Below are positions 51,201 to 60,800 of a stretch of DNA of 64,000 nucleotides, in pieces (position 1 is the first letter of the stretch; the number at the start of each line of letters is the position of its first letter). The position numbers and the translations under genes were made by a program. The DNA is from SFTJ01 sp905210415 (GTDB lineage Bacteria > Bacteroidota > Bacteroidia > Bacteroidales > Muribaculaceae), in contig CABSDC010000003.1 of NCBI GenBank assembly GCA_902476295.1, forward strand, positions 1 to 64,000, written 5' to 3'. Under the pieces are notes generated by a model. That model had not been told where the DNA came from, made no database searches, and worked only from the letters and a program-made list of their open reading frames with translations.

Positions 51201-54200
51201 CTGCGATTTTGAGAGGCTCTGCAAGAGTGAACTCAACCTCACCGCCACTGCTGATTTCTGTGGTTGAAGCCAATAAATTGTCGCGTAAGAAGTTGTTGGC
51301 GGCTGAAGTATAATACAAGCTTGCCTTAGTGATATCTTCTACGGCAGTAGTACCGGTTGTGACAAACTTAAATGAGTTTACGGTCATTGGATCCTTGTCA
51401 CCAGCAACCACCACATTTGCCTTCACCAATTCGGCACCAGCAATGCCACGCACCACGTTGCCCCTTTCAGTAGCAGCACCTGCAGTCACAGATGTAACGT
51501 TGAATGATTGCTTCTTGCGTACATCAATTTCAAGTTCAAAACCATCGAGCAGTGTTGAAGCGGTCTCTACTCTGATTGTCAAAGATCCGTCTTCCGCCTT
51601 TGAAGCAAGATTCACAGGACCATTTGTAGTACCAAAATATGTCTTAGTGCCAAGAAGGTTATCGGCATTCACTTCGCGACCGCTATAGATATACATCTTA
51701 GATGCGCCCATAGCAAATTGCTTAGCATTTACAGTCACTACAGCATCTTCCTCTTCAGGAACAAATGTTATAGTACCCTTGAAGTTCTTTGTGAACTTAT
51801 CGTCAGGACCACCATCGTCGTAGAGCAACATCGGACGCTTCACCACATAGACACCGTTGTCGCCCGACTTCATATTCATCATATTCTTAATAGTGCGAGA
51901 GCCTTCTGGGTCACCATTAGCAACATTGGTTTCACCCATATCGGTAGTGAGCAATGTCAACTTAGCGTCGATTGAATCGCCGCTGATAGCGTTTTCTTTG
52001 ACGTCAGCCATCACCCAGAGGTAATTGTTTTCGCTACGCAATGTCAACTCGCCATTCACAGTGATTTTGCCATCGCCAAGCTCAGTTACGCTACCATAAG
52101 TAGTGGTAGCCTTCTCAAAATCGTTGTCGCCACCAGAGCTCAAGATTGTAATCTTATCCAACGACTTTTGAGTATCCTTGAGGTCGAGGCTGATCGACTT
52201 CAACACACGTTTGGTGAGTGTACCTTCGGTCTTAACCCTTACGCCAAGGAGCACTTCATTCTTAGCGCCCGGAGTAACAGCCTTAACGCTTGGATGAGTT
52301 GCTTCAACTTCCTCGATAGTCATATCGTGGCTCTTATACTGCGTTACGTCGGCTTCCCAACCAGTAGCAGCATAGTAGCTTGATGTTGTGCTTGGGTTGA
52401 ACTTGATTGTCATTGAGCCGTCGTCGGCATCAGAATAGAGTTTCTTGCCGGGGCCTTTCTTAGATTCGTCGAACGACGAAAGTTTCCACAACAACTTGTC
52501 GGCAGCTGTGGTCTTTCCGCTATACACTTCAAATACAGCGTGTGTGCCGTAAGAAGCCGAAGAAGAATATTCTACGTCAAATTTCGAGAATTCGATTGCT
52601 GCCACGTGTCCAGCCTCAGTTGGGGTGAACGTTACGATATAATCGGCATTCTCATATTCATATTTGCTTGGATACAACTTGCTCTTGGTGTCGGTGAACT
52701 TCCAGTCGCCATACATCTTGTGAGAGTGGCTACCCTTTGTAGCATGGCAAACATTTTCTACAGTGCGTACGGCCGACACTGCCTCAGCAGGAGTCTTTGC
52801 TTCAGCTGCAATAGTCATCGATTCAAAAACGAGGCCCAACTTATTGCCATTCATTGCTGTTTCAGCCACATCGGCAACAACAGCAAAATAGTTATTGCCC
52901 TCAGGAAGCGCCTTTTCGCCATTTACTACCACCTTGCCGTCGGCAACAGTAGCCTCACCAAACAAATTGGTAGTGGCAAATTCGTCTTTTTCACCAAGGT
53001 AATATACTTTCACCTTAGAGATCAACGAAGCATCAGTGCCATCAGCCACTTTCAAGTTTACAGCCGAAACCTTCAAAGGATTAGAAACGTTGTCGGTCAC
53101 AGCATTCACTGTAAACATTTGCTGATTTTCATCGCCGGCTGCCACATTTGCACCCTCAGCAGCAGTAACATTGAAGCTTGCCAACTTCATATCGCCAGGA
53201 ACGAATTGCGAAACAATTGCTTCCCAACCCTGAGCAGGCACGCCAGTGGTGCTTACCAATGTTACGGTAAGAGCGCCATCGTCAGCTGTAGATTTCACCA
53301 CTTTTGCCTCTTTGAGCAAAGTGCAGAGCAGATTTTTCTCAACGGCTTCCTTGCCATTGTAGATTTTCAAAACATCGTTCAAGCCTGTTGACGAAGTGTT
53401 GAAAATCGCCAACTTAGTGAAGTCAATCTTCACCTTTTTACCAGAAGTTGCTGGCACGAATGTAATAGTACCAGTGAATTTTGATGAGATTTTTCCATCA
53501 ATACCACCGTCGTCGTAGAACTTAGCATCTTCGTCGATAGTGAATGTAGTGGCTTGCGATGGCATAAGAATCACATTGTCTACAGCCACAGCCGAGCCTG
53601 TTTCGGTCAGAGGAGTGCGTGCTTCACCAGCCACCTTCACCGAAGCAAGCTTCAACGAAGGTATTTCGCCTGATGCATCAGGGAGAACGTCGGCAACAAC
53701 AAAGAAGTTGTTGTCCTTGCTGCTCAGTGTATAGTCTTTCACACTTAGTTTGTCGCCCACGGTTGCAGCAGTAGCCACGAGATTGTCGTCAGACACCTTC
53801 TTGCTATAGAGGCGAATGTTTTTCACTTGCGTTGAGCCAACCAGTGCGCCGCAATCGATAGTGAGATCGTTGAGCGTAAGCGCTTCTTGCGAGCCATCAG
53901 TCACCACGTTCGCTCCAAAGATAGTCACATCCTTTGCACCACGTGTCACAGGATTGAGACCTTCAATCACGCCAGCGCTAACAAATTCCATTGGCTTTGG
54001 AGAAGAGCTTGAGATTGTAGCCTTCCAACCCTTGCAATTGTTTGCACTGCCTTTACAGTAATAAAGCACGGATAGTTGTCCGGATGTGGCGGTATACGTC
54101 AATCCAGCTGTGCTTCCACTCACTTCCGCTAAATAGTCATCTTTGATTTTTGATGAATACGAGGCAAACTCGGCATCACCATCATAGATGTAAAGTTTAG

Positions 54201-54459
54201 CAGCACCTTGCAAATCAAGTTCATCGAATGTGATTGTCAATTGTTCGCCCGCATTTTTAGGCACGAAGCGCACATAACCAGCAAAATACGTTGGAGCAAC
54301 ACCAGTTGGGCCACCCATGTCGTAGAATGTCAGTTCTGAATCAACAACCTTTTCTCCGATGAAGCCGTCTTTCTTCGGCATTGTATAGTCTTCTGCCATT
54401 GCCGCAAAACTGAGGCACATCATGCAGACTACCAACAATAGATGTAAAATTCTTTTCAT
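48226..54459 (-). CDS. Giant T9SS-exported surface protein with CUB-like modules and beta-helix
   Basis: 2077 residues. A signal peptide (1-22) is followed by four tandem modules (about 25-1130). Each consists of a CUB-like domain (openings such as YDDGGIDGKISSKFTGTITF and YDDGGPDDKFTKNFKGTITF) and a domain like the N-terminal BNR-associated domain of sialidases (NNYFAVVADV, NNYLWVMADV). A pectin-lyase-like right-handed beta-helix follows (about 1150-1570, opening with ATFEQAVAALGDGVEGAVTF), then an Fn3-like stretch, an Ig/PKD-like domain, a DUF4465-like domain (about 1795-1995) and a C-terminal type A T9SS sorting domain (IYPVPTVDVLHID to VVKKQFVKM). It should be secreted across the outer membrane and attached to the surface. 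The beta-helix and CUB modules suggest binding of a glycan or other large ligand. A cobalamin riboswitch lies in its leader, so expression probably depends on vitamin B12. Confidence 0.85.
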   Translation of the reverse strand: MKRILHLLLVVCMMCLSFAAMAEDYTMPKKDGFIGEKVVDSELTFYDMGGPTGVAPTYFAGYVRFVPKNAGEQLTITFDELDLQGAAKLYIYDGDAEFASYSSKIKDDYLAEVSGSTAGLTYTATSGQLSVLYYCKGSANNCKGWKATISSSSPKPMEFVSAGVIEGLNPVTRGAKDVTIFGANVVTDGSQEALTLNDLTIDCGALVGSTQVKNIRLYSKKVSDDNLVATAATVGDKLSVKDYTLSSKDNNFFVVADVLPDASGEIPSLKLASVKVAGEARTPLTETGSAVAVDNVILMPSQATTFTIDEDAKFYDDGGIDGKISSKFTGTITFVPATSGKKVKIDFTKLAIFNTSSTGLNDVLKIYNGKEAVEKNLLCTLLKEAKVVKSTADDGALTVTLVSTTGVPAQGWEAIVSQFVPGDMKLASFNVTAAEGANVAAGDENQQMFTVNAVTDNVSNPLKVSAVNLKVADGTDASLISKVKVYYLGEKDEFATTNLFGEATVADGKVVVNGEKALPEGNNYFAVVADVAETAMNGNKLGLVFESMTIAAEAKTPAEAVSAVRTVENVCHATKGSHSHKMYGDWKFTDTKSKLYPSKYEYENADYIVTFTPTEAGHVAAIEFSKFDVEYSSSASYGTHAVFEVYSGKTTAADKLLWKLSSFDESKKGPGKKLYSDADDGSMTIKFNPSTTSSYYAATGWEADVTQYKSHDMTIEEVEATHPSVKAVTPGAKNEVLLGVRVKTEGTLTKRVLKSISLDLKDTQKSLDKITILSSGGDNDFEKATTTYGSVTELGDGKITVNGELTLRSENNYLWVMADVKENAISGDSIDAKLTLLTTDMGETNVANGDPEGSRTIKNMMNMKSGDNGVYVVKRPMLLYDDGGPDDKFTKNFKGTITFVPEEEDAVVTVNAKQFAMGASKMYIYSGREVNADNLLGTKTYFGTTNGPVNLASKAEDGSLTIRVETASTLLDGFELEIDVRKKQSFNVTSVTAGAATERGNVVRGIAGAELVKANVVVAGDKDPMTVNSFKFVTTGTTAVEDITKASLYYTSAANNFLRDNLLASTTEISSGGEVEFTLAEPLKIADIGDNFFWFAVDLKADAAAGNVVVAKLVSLTVNGAEVEAEKITSEAASRTIKQGFKGEYTIGASSDADYATFEQAVAALGDGVEGAVTFKIEDGTYRENIYVKNVEGTSEEHPIKFVSKSGNRDGVIITGGGYSEPAYGVHKLGMFAVENTPYVTVEALSLIPESQSYPMAMQVYNQSRHFTLKNCVVKAETVKTGYKGINLVQAESINEEGKNNDYMTIEDCSLEGGYIALYLGGTNFVSLTKERGLVVRNNTITDAGSKGVYVVSEADALIEGNRVISTKTEKTSYAGFDLYRCVGKFIVKNNYVYNSQPYYSNGIYLRECFGTQAEPAMVYNNVISIVSSPTDMTSALYISVECKNIKLLYNTARVSGNAGYAFFIGGSAKYLDLTNVTIANNLLQSDCNSGKGALYFNEKDYVKGITFKNNAYYFASGALVKDMAANLEEYVTLTGDATSFVEKADFLSETDLRLNSAGNMQKAQPMADVTVDFRGKARSTTAPTIGAYEFEEIKVETPEIVEGYPVAGLVTKESINVKTKWTVGGKLYAKLVKSEEAAPTAEELLAVKAVECTENTEVSSTFNSLTESTAYKAYFMVVSALDVQSAVVASAEITTARDIPALTLELTSIYDMIDAGASCTIEPTVDGGDAPYTYEWRNQMNEVIGTDAKLTVTPSHTSQYTVKVTSKDGQWLKAKTAVYVSGAMVNATFDDNYLNTESYWNGDGDGDNTFYSGSFAFINNKNTSWDSWSGFAYANSKQNTFTALSDQYRNIVGGGVDGSDGYAVSYYMGEYYGVTPRIEVTNNVDGEIISGVYVTNTPYAVSSMEKGDGYTKAFKTGDYYKVVFTGFDANNATKTVEYYLADYRSETEADHYIVKDWKWVDLSTLGAVTKINVSVAASQSGVPSYVAFDNLGASKPSGIKDVEMGGVNIYPVPTVDVLHIDGATSANVVVYSVSGQMVGNYQLEDGTIDVSDLASGVYVVQVNTANGVVKKQFVKM

Positions 54460-54491
54460 CTTTCTGTTAATTAAGTTAATAAATTAGTTAT

Positions 54492-54525
54492 AAAATATTT
54501 GTTTTAATTGTTTACAACATATTTT
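54492..54525 (-). promoter_or_regulatory. AT-rich leader hairpin before the giant surface protein gene
   Basis: AAAATAT plus TTGT (54492-54502) pair with ACAA plus ATATTTT (54514-54525), one bulged base, 11-nt loop. It ends about 33 nt upstream of the start codon, and could be part of the riboswitch expression platform (inference). Confidence 0.35.
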
Positions 54526-54680
54526 ATCGACTACTTTTCCGCTTAATCAACAGCAGAGATGCACTGAATACGTGTCAACTTCCACGCCTTTACGCTAAAA
54601 GCCTTTGTGAAAATCAATCAGAAAACCATATAACAGGCAGCCGCCCCATTCCTCGAGGGCAAAAGCAGTCCAATACACCA

Positions 54681-54890
54681 TTGGCAGGTCTTCTGACTTT
54701 GCTCAGCCTTATTGTTTCGGTACCTTCCCACCGCCTTTATAGATAGGCGACAGTGGCTTCCATGCCAAAACAGGCTTTTTTCATTTACGGAGCATCACAG
54801 CAGCGGGTCTGTTCGGGTTTTTCACCTCGATTCCCTTTTCAGCAACATGGGTTGGATTCCCCACGTATGCCACCAAAGTGCTTATATACG
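54681..54890 (-). ncRNA. Cobalamin riboswitch
   Basis: Read on the minus strand, the conserved blocks of the B12 aptamer appear in order: GGGAATCGAGGTGAAAAACC, ACCCGCTGCTGTGATGC (the CCCGCNACTGT block), GCCACTG, TGGGAAGG and finally AGTCAGAAGACCTGCC. The spacing matches the family, with a variable stem (TCGCC/GGCGG) between GCCACTG and TGGGAAGG. The aptamer ends about 220 nt before the start codon of the 2077-residue T9SS protein, with no gene between. It normally shuts off gene expression when adenosylcobalamin or a related corrinoid is abundant. Confidence 0.93.
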
Positions 54891-54892
54891 TT

Positions 54893-54953
54893 AACCCAAT
54901 TCGGGCATTAGGGCTTGATTACTACATCTACAGTCTAATGCCCGATTTGGGTT
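54893..54953 (-). repeat. Palindromic element, copy A
   Basis: Arms at 54893-54911 (AACCCAATTCGGGCATTAG) and 54935-54953 (CTAATGCCCGATTTGGGTT) are complementary at 18 of 19 positions across a 23-nt loop. It occupies the extreme 5' end of the riboswitch transcript. It is a sibling of the element at 41667-41849: arms differ by one base pair that changes in both arms. Confidence 0.75.
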
Positions 54954-54956
54954 TAG

Positions 54957-54990
54957 CAAAGATACTAACATTTTTCCAATATACAGCAAA
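54957..54990 (-). promoter_or_regulatory. Promoter of the cobalamin riboswitch transcript
   Basis: Minus strand reads TTTG, 22 nt, TATCTTTG. The -33 box overlaps the T-tail of the upstream terminator. The transcript would start at about 54950. Confidence 0.5.
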
Positions 54991-55023
54991 AAAGGCAGGA
55001 GCAAATAAAAATTCACCCCTGCC
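54988..55023 (-). terminator. Terminator of the Bax-inhibitor-1 family gene
   Basis: On the minus strand GGCAGG and CCTGCC pair across an 18-nt loop and are followed by six T. It begins 30 nt after the stop codon at 55054. Confidence 0.75.
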
Positions 55024-55053
55024 AACCTTATTGTTGTAATTAGTCGTCTGTTT

Positions 55054-55758
55054 TTATTTACGATCGTTTCCGAAGAAGCGCAGCAAATATATGAACAAGT
55101 TCACAAAGTCGAGATACAATTCCAATGCGCCGATTGTGGCCAATCGCTTCACATCATCACCCTCGGCATGCGCTGCCGCAGCCTTAATCTTCTGAGTATC
55201 CCACGCGGTGAGGCCAATAAACACAAGCACACCCACAAAGCTGATTAGCCACTCCATTGGTTGACTCTTAAGGAAGATATTCACCACCGAGCAAATAATC
55301 AAGCCTAAGAACCCCATTATAAGCAATGATCCCATCTTCGACAAATCGTTGCTCGTGAAATATCCATACACGCTCATTGCGCCAAACACGCCGGCTGTGA
55401 TAAAGAATGTGTTGGCAATCGACGTTGCTGTATAAACAAGCAATATCGAGGCAAACACCACGCCCGTAAGTACGCTATACAGATAAAAGAGCAATGATGC
55501 TGTGATGGTACTCATCTTTTGCAAGCGACCCAAAAGCGAAATCACCACTATAACTTGTGAAATCAGCAAACCCACAAATACCATCGGCTTACCGTAGATC
55601 AACATCAGCAAAGTCTCGTTTGACGTAACATACATTGATGTCACGGCTGTAACGAGCATAGCAAGCAGCATCTTCACATACACAAGACGCATCACCTTGT
55701 TGACGTTTGTGGCAACTTTCTCCACAGAAGAAACGCCATAACCATAATCTTCGTTCAT
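55054..55758 (-). CDS. Bax inhibitor-1/YccA family membrane protein
   Basis: 234 residues with seven hydrophobic segments and the family signature near the last loops (FIGLTAWDTQKIKAAAA, then GALELYLDFVNLFIYLLRFF). UPF0005/TMBIM proteins act as pH-sensitive calcium leak channels in some bacteria; the role here is unknown. The gene follows argS after 28 nt on the same strand. Confidence 0.92.
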   Translation of the reverse strand: MNEDYGYGVSSVEKVATNVNKVMRLVYVKMLLAMLVTAVTSMYVTSNETLLMLIYGKPMVFVGLLISQVIVVISLLGRLQKMSTITASLLFYLYSVLTGVVFASILLVYTATSIANTFFITAGVFGAMSVYGYFTSNDLSKMGSLLIMGFLGLIICSVVNIFLKSQPMEWLISFVGVLVFIGLTAWDTQKIKAAAAHAEGDDVKRLATIGALELYLDFVNLFIYLLRFFGNDRK

Positions 55759-55786
55759 GATATACTCCTTTCTTTAAATAATGTCA

Positions 55787-57640
55787 TTACATGCGTTGTG
55801 GCATCTCAATGCCAAGCAAACCAATACCGCGGCGAGCGATATCTGCCACTTGCTTTGACAATGCCAAGCGGAATGCGCGAACATCGGTTTTTTCCTCACC
55901 GAGGATCTTATAGTCGTGATAGAATTGGTTGTATTCCTTCACCAATTCATACACATAGTTGGCAATCAACGCTGGGCTATAAGTGCGACCTGCCTCGGCC
56001 ACTGTCGATGGGAAATCGGCAAGACGTTGGATGAGCGCAATTTCCTTTTCATTTGGCTCTACTGCGCTGATGTCGGCAGTCAAATCAGCTGCATTAGCCT
56101 TGCGCAACAGCGACTGGATGCGAGCATAAGTGTATTGGATGAATGGACCAGTATTGCCATTGAAGTCAATTGATTCCTTAGGGTTGAACATCATGTTCTT
56201 GCGAGGGTCTACCTTGAGCAAGAAGTACTTCAACGCGCCAAGACCTACCACGCGAGCGATTTCGCACTTTTCAGCCTCAGTGAAGTCGGAAGTCTTACCC
56301 TTAGCGATGTTTTCCTGTTCGCGGGCATCGATAGTTTCCTTAGCTTGATTTACCATTTCATCCATCAAGTCGTCGGCATCCACCACAGTACCTTCGCGGC
56401 TCTTCATCTTACCTTCTGGCAATTCCACCATACCATAAGAGAAGTGTACGAGGTCCTTACCCCACTTAAAGCCAAGCTTATCGAGCAAGAGCGACAACAC
56501 TTGGAAGTGGTAGTTTTGCTCGTTACCTACCACATAAATCATCTTATCAATTGGATAGTCTTGATAGCGAAGCTTAGCAGTACCGATGTCTTGAGTCATA
56601 TACACCGATGTGCCATCGCTACGCAGGAGCAACTTGTGGTCGAGACCATCGGCAGTGAGGTCAGCCCACACCGAATTGTCGTCCTTGCGATACATAATGC
56701 CCTTTTTAAGGCCTTCAAGCACCTTCTCCTTACCTTCAAGATAAGTGTTGCTCTCATAATATATCTTGTCGAAGTCAACACCCATACGCTTGTATGTTTC
56801 GTCGAATCCGGCATATACCCATTCGTTCATCATCTGCCAAGTAGCGCGCACTTCCTTATCGCCAGCTTCCCACTTCTTGAGCATTTCGCGAGCCTCTTGC
56901 ATAAGAGGTGACTTAGCCTCAGCAGCAGCCTTGCGAGCTTCTTGAGTCTTTTCTTCGGTTTCTGCCACGATAGCGTTCACCTCTGGGTCGTTAGCGAGGA
57001 TTTGCTTCACCTCATCCTTATAGTGCTTATCAAAGAGCACATAGAAATCGCCAATCAAGTGGTCGCCCTTCTTGCCGGCCTTTTCTGGAGTGATGCCATT
57101 GCCCCACTTCTGCCAAGCAAGCATCGACTTGCAGATGTGAATACCGCGGTCGTTCACGATATTGGTTTTCACCACCTTATAGCCATTAGCCTTCATGATT
57201 TCAGAGAGGCTATAGCCCAACAAATTGTTGCGCACGTGGCCCAAGTGAAGAGGCTTGTTGGTGTTTGGCGAAGAATATTCAATCATCACCAATTCACTAT
57301 CCTCAGTTTCCTTCTTGAAACCATAGTCGGCATCACCAGCAATGTGGCTAAGCACCGAAGCCCAAAACGATGGCTTGATAACGATATTCAAGAAACCCTT
57401 GATAACGTTGAACGACTGAACAGCCTCGCAATTCTTCACGAGGTATTCACCGATTTCTTGACCTGTAGCTTCTGGATTCTTGTGTGAAGCCTTCAAAAAT
57501 GGAAATACAACCACTGTAAGGTTGCCTTCAAACTCTTTCTTTGTAGTTTGCAAAGTCACTTTCTCAGCAGCGAAATCAAGTCCGTACAACTCCTTCACCG
57601 CCTCAGATGTGGCTTGCATCAGTATATTGTCTATCGACAT
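55787..57640 (-). CDS. argS: Arginyl-tRNA synthetase
   Basis: 617 residues, class I synthetase. An N-terminal Arg_S tRNA-binding domain is followed by the HIGH region (SSPNTNKPLHLGHVRNNLLG) and the catalytic core; the second signature appears as EGKMKSREGTVVDADDLMDE, the usual degenerate KMSK of ArgRS. The C-terminal DALR anticodon-binding domain ends in LLGIEMPQRM. Complete and cytosolic. Confidence 0.97.
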   Translation of the reverse strand: MSIDNILMQATSEAVKELYGLDFAAEKVTLQTTKKEFEGNLTVVVFPFLKASHKNPEATGQEIGEYLVKNCEAVQSFNVIKGFLNIVIKPSFWASVLSHIAGDADYGFKKETEDSELVMIEYSSPNTNKPLHLGHVRNNLLGYSLSEIMKANGYKVVKTNIVNDRGIHICKSMLAWQKWGNGITPEKAGKKGDHLIGDFYVLFDKHYKDEVKQILANDPEVNAIVAETEEKTQEARKAAAEAKSPLMQEAREMLKKWEAGDKEVRATWQMMNEWVYAGFDETYKRMGVDFDKIYYESNTYLEGKEKVLEGLKKGIMYRKDDNSVWADLTADGLDHKLLLRSDGTSVYMTQDIGTAKLRYQDYPIDKMIYVVGNEQNYHFQVLSLLLDKLGFKWGKDLVHFSYGMVELPEGKMKSREGTVVDADDLMDEMVNQAKETIDAREQENIAKGKTSDFTEAEKCEIARVVGLGALKYFLLKVDPRKNMMFNPKESIDFNGNTGPFIQYTYARIQSLLRKANAADLTADISAVEPNEKEIALIQRLADFPSTVAEAGRTYSPALIANYVYELVKEYNQFYHDYKILGEEKTDVRAFRLALSKQVADIARRGIGLLGIEMPQRM

Positions 57641-57676
57641 AATCTATTTTATTTAGTTGGTTACTCAATTAATTTG

Positions 57677-57708
57677 CAAAGATAGTGCAAATGAGGGAAA
57701 TAAACAAC
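57677..57708 (-). promoter_or_regulatory. Promoter of argS, inside the dispersed repeat
   Basis: Minus strand reads GTTG, 20 nt, TATCTTTG, 37 nt before the ATG. The box overlaps the first copy of the 22-nt direct repeat. Confidence 0.55.
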
Positions 57709-57851
57709 TGAGCGAGCAGCGAGTGCAAAAAGCAGAGTTCTGCTATTTTGCCGAGTCGCGACCGAAGACGGCGAAGCCAGTTGAGCTTGCTCAAATTGAC
57801 ATTTCCGAATGCAGCCTATCTTATCTAACGATAGTGCAAATGAGGGAAATA
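57681..57851. repeat. Intergenic repeat unit bounded by 22-nt direct repeats
   Basis: GATAGTGCAAATGAGGGAAATA occurs exactly at 57681-57702 and again at 57830-57851, 149 nt apart. The unit lies between argS and the helicase-nuclease gene and has no coding capacity that I can support. It resembles the dispersed intergenic repeats of Bacteroidales that contain TGCAAA and GCCGAG (as TTTTGCCGAG here); that relation is from memory. Confidence 0.7.
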
Positions 57852-57879
57852 TGCAATCCGTTTTATCAAAGCAGCCACG

Positions 57880-60800
57880 TCACAACACGCTTATCACCTC
57901 GCCCGACTCAGGATACCACACATATCCCTCATCAACAGCAAAGCCCATCTGCTGCAACTCGTTGACATAGCCTTTCACCTGTCGCTTATATTTGTCGTCC
58001 TTCGAATGGTCGTTGCCGAATTTGTAGTCAATCACCACCAATTTGCCTTCAGCGGTGCGAACCACACGGTCGGGGCGCAGATTTTTCTTGCCACCGCCAC
58101 GGATTATAGTGCGCTCATTCACCACAATATTATCATCGGCAAACCATTTTGCAGTCTTTGGGTCTGCCAACACCTTATCAACCAGCGCAACAGCATAGTC
58201 ATAGCAATCTCTGATAATGCCTCTGCGCCTTGCTATTCTGAGCACGCGATCGCGCTGACGGGCATATCTCAGCATCGAGAACAGTGTGTGCATCTTGATG
58301 CCTCGCTTCTGCGTGGCATTAAACACCTCTGGCAGACTAACCAGCATTTTTCGGCTCACTGAGTCGTATTCAGGCACCTCACTTGGCATACCATAAAACT
58401 CCTGAGGCTCGGCCACAGATGATTGGTTTTGCTCATATTTTTGCTGCAAATCACCCAAGGAATACACTTCCTCGTTCTCAAACTCGCCGGCACTCTGTGT
58501 GAGCAGATCATCTTCGACCACCGCGTCTATTAGTTTTGACAAAGTCACATTGCCATTGTCAAGATCTTTCTCTTTCGGCACAAAAAGGTGCATCTCATTC
58601 ACTGCACGCGTAAACGCCACATAGGTTTTATTCAGGTTGTCTATCACGCCTTTCCCATATTCCTCGTCATACACATCCTGCCACGCCTTGCAGTCACCAC
58701 CATCCATCGCTGCAGAATTCACAGGCAATATCGGCGGAACAATCTCTTTGTCATAGTCTTTAAACGCTTCGTGCTGCAAGAAGCAATCTCTATCAATCCA
58801 GATCTGATTGTCAACCCTGCTCATATCCCATTTAGCAAACGGAATAATCACACATGGGAATTCCAGACCCTTCGACTTATGTATCGTGAGCACATTCACC
58901 GCATCACGTCCGCTAGGCGAATTGATTGAGAGGTTTTTGTTTACATCCCACCATTTCAAGAAAGCATGCACCGTGGCAGTGTGATTGGCGCAATAGTCAA
59001 TCACGCTATCCATAAATGCCAATAGATAAGCTTTCTCCGATTCACGCACTTCGGGAGTCACCACCTTGCATATCACATTCTCCACAATCGAGATTAGGTC
59101 GAAAGCATCGGCTTTGCTCAAGAGCAATTCGTCGCGCATACTCACATACTCCTTGCTCAAATGCTCTTTTCCGTCCGGCACTGGCGTTTTGCGTTGGCGC
59201 TTCGCTTCGACTTCGAAGCATTGCTTCAACAGGTCGCCCATCGCACGGCTCTGCTTTTCCGGATCATCACAATCTGCAAGCTCACTCGCCTGTTTGTCAT
59301 ACTGGCTGAGCACGCGCCTGATTTTCTCTTCACGTTCACGGGCTGCGTTCACGGCATCATTGCTGCTGTCGGTGATATTCAACGTGTCGAAATATCTAAG
59401 ATTGCTTATCACAAGTCTTACTGCCGGCGATTTGCGTAAGAACATCGCTTCAGCCGAAACCACATCTATCTTTTCGGCTTCATCGGTCACATTGAGATTG
59501 TGTTGCAGCAAGGCATCCACCACACTGCCACCTTCACTATTAGTATTCACCAATATCGCAATATCCTTCGGAGAATAGCCCCTACTTCTGATTTCATTTA
59601 TCACACTTGGCAAACGATCAAGCACAATATCACCAAACTTCGACGTTGAGTCACGCTCTTCGATTATCGACACTTTCACCATGCCCTGATTGCCATGATT
59701 CTTAGGATTGGGCTTTTGCTTGAGATTGCTGTAAGTCTCTCCAGCGCCAAGAATATCCACAAATTGCTGAATAACCTCATTGTTAAAGGCTATCACATTG
59801 TCGGCGCTACGCCAATTTATCTCCTTAGTGTTGTCTACGTGCACATCGTCTTTGAAATCGTCTATAATGGTGCTTTGCAATAGCGTAGGGTCGGAACTTC
59901 TAAATCGATAGATACACTGCTTCTCATCGCCAATCACCAAATCCTCATTGGCGCTCGACACGCTTTCCTCTATCAAAGGTCTCAAGTTGTCGTATTGCAT
60001 CATCGAGGTGTCTTGAAACTCATCAATCAGATAATGGTTGATCCACGTGCCAAGACGCTCATACATAAACATCACATTGCCTTCACACACCACATTCTTC
60101 AACAGTTGATTGGTGCCTGAGAGCAACACGGTGTCGTTGTCGCGAAGAAACTTGTTCAACTCACTACCTATCACACCGAGCAAGCCAAAAAGATATATGT
60201 TCTTCAGACTGTCATTGAGCAGACTGCGCTCCTTATACAATATAAATGTTTCGTGTGCCACCTCATCAATCTCGCGGGCCGAGGCATCAAACTCGCCGTT
60301 CTTGGCTCGCTTCTTCCACTCTTTGTCATCCGCGGTTTTCCATTTCTCCGCAGATGACTCAAACGATTCCAGCTTTTTCCAGTCTTTAGCTACTATGCCA
60401 AGCAGAGCATTCTTCACTGGCGCTAAGCCACTTTTAGGACTCAATTCCGCAATGTCTTTAATGCCAGCATCCTTTAAAGCATCCAAAAATCGTTTTTTCA
60501 ATATTTCTTTTTTATCATCATTGGCGTTCAACGATTCTTTTAGCCGTTTCTTAAATCTATCTATTCTTGTGGCGACTTTGTTGCCTTTGTCACTAAGCAC
60601 ATCAGCCAGATATTTCTCTATCTCTTCACTATTGCTCTGATATACCTCCTTGCCCAAAACTCCCGAAATGCTCTCAAAGATGTTTCCAGAGAATATGTTC
60701 CACGCCGCTTCTGATTCAAGTAGGTGCCGCATGTAATCGCTCAGCCACTTCTGCACAAGCACATTACCCGTGCCCTTGCCACCGGCATCACGCAGCATGT

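Noticed and set aside
54712..54894. Short plus-strand frame in the leader of the giant surface protein gene
   Set aside because: The stretch is the complement of a cobalamin riboswitch, whose conserved blocks explain the sequence.
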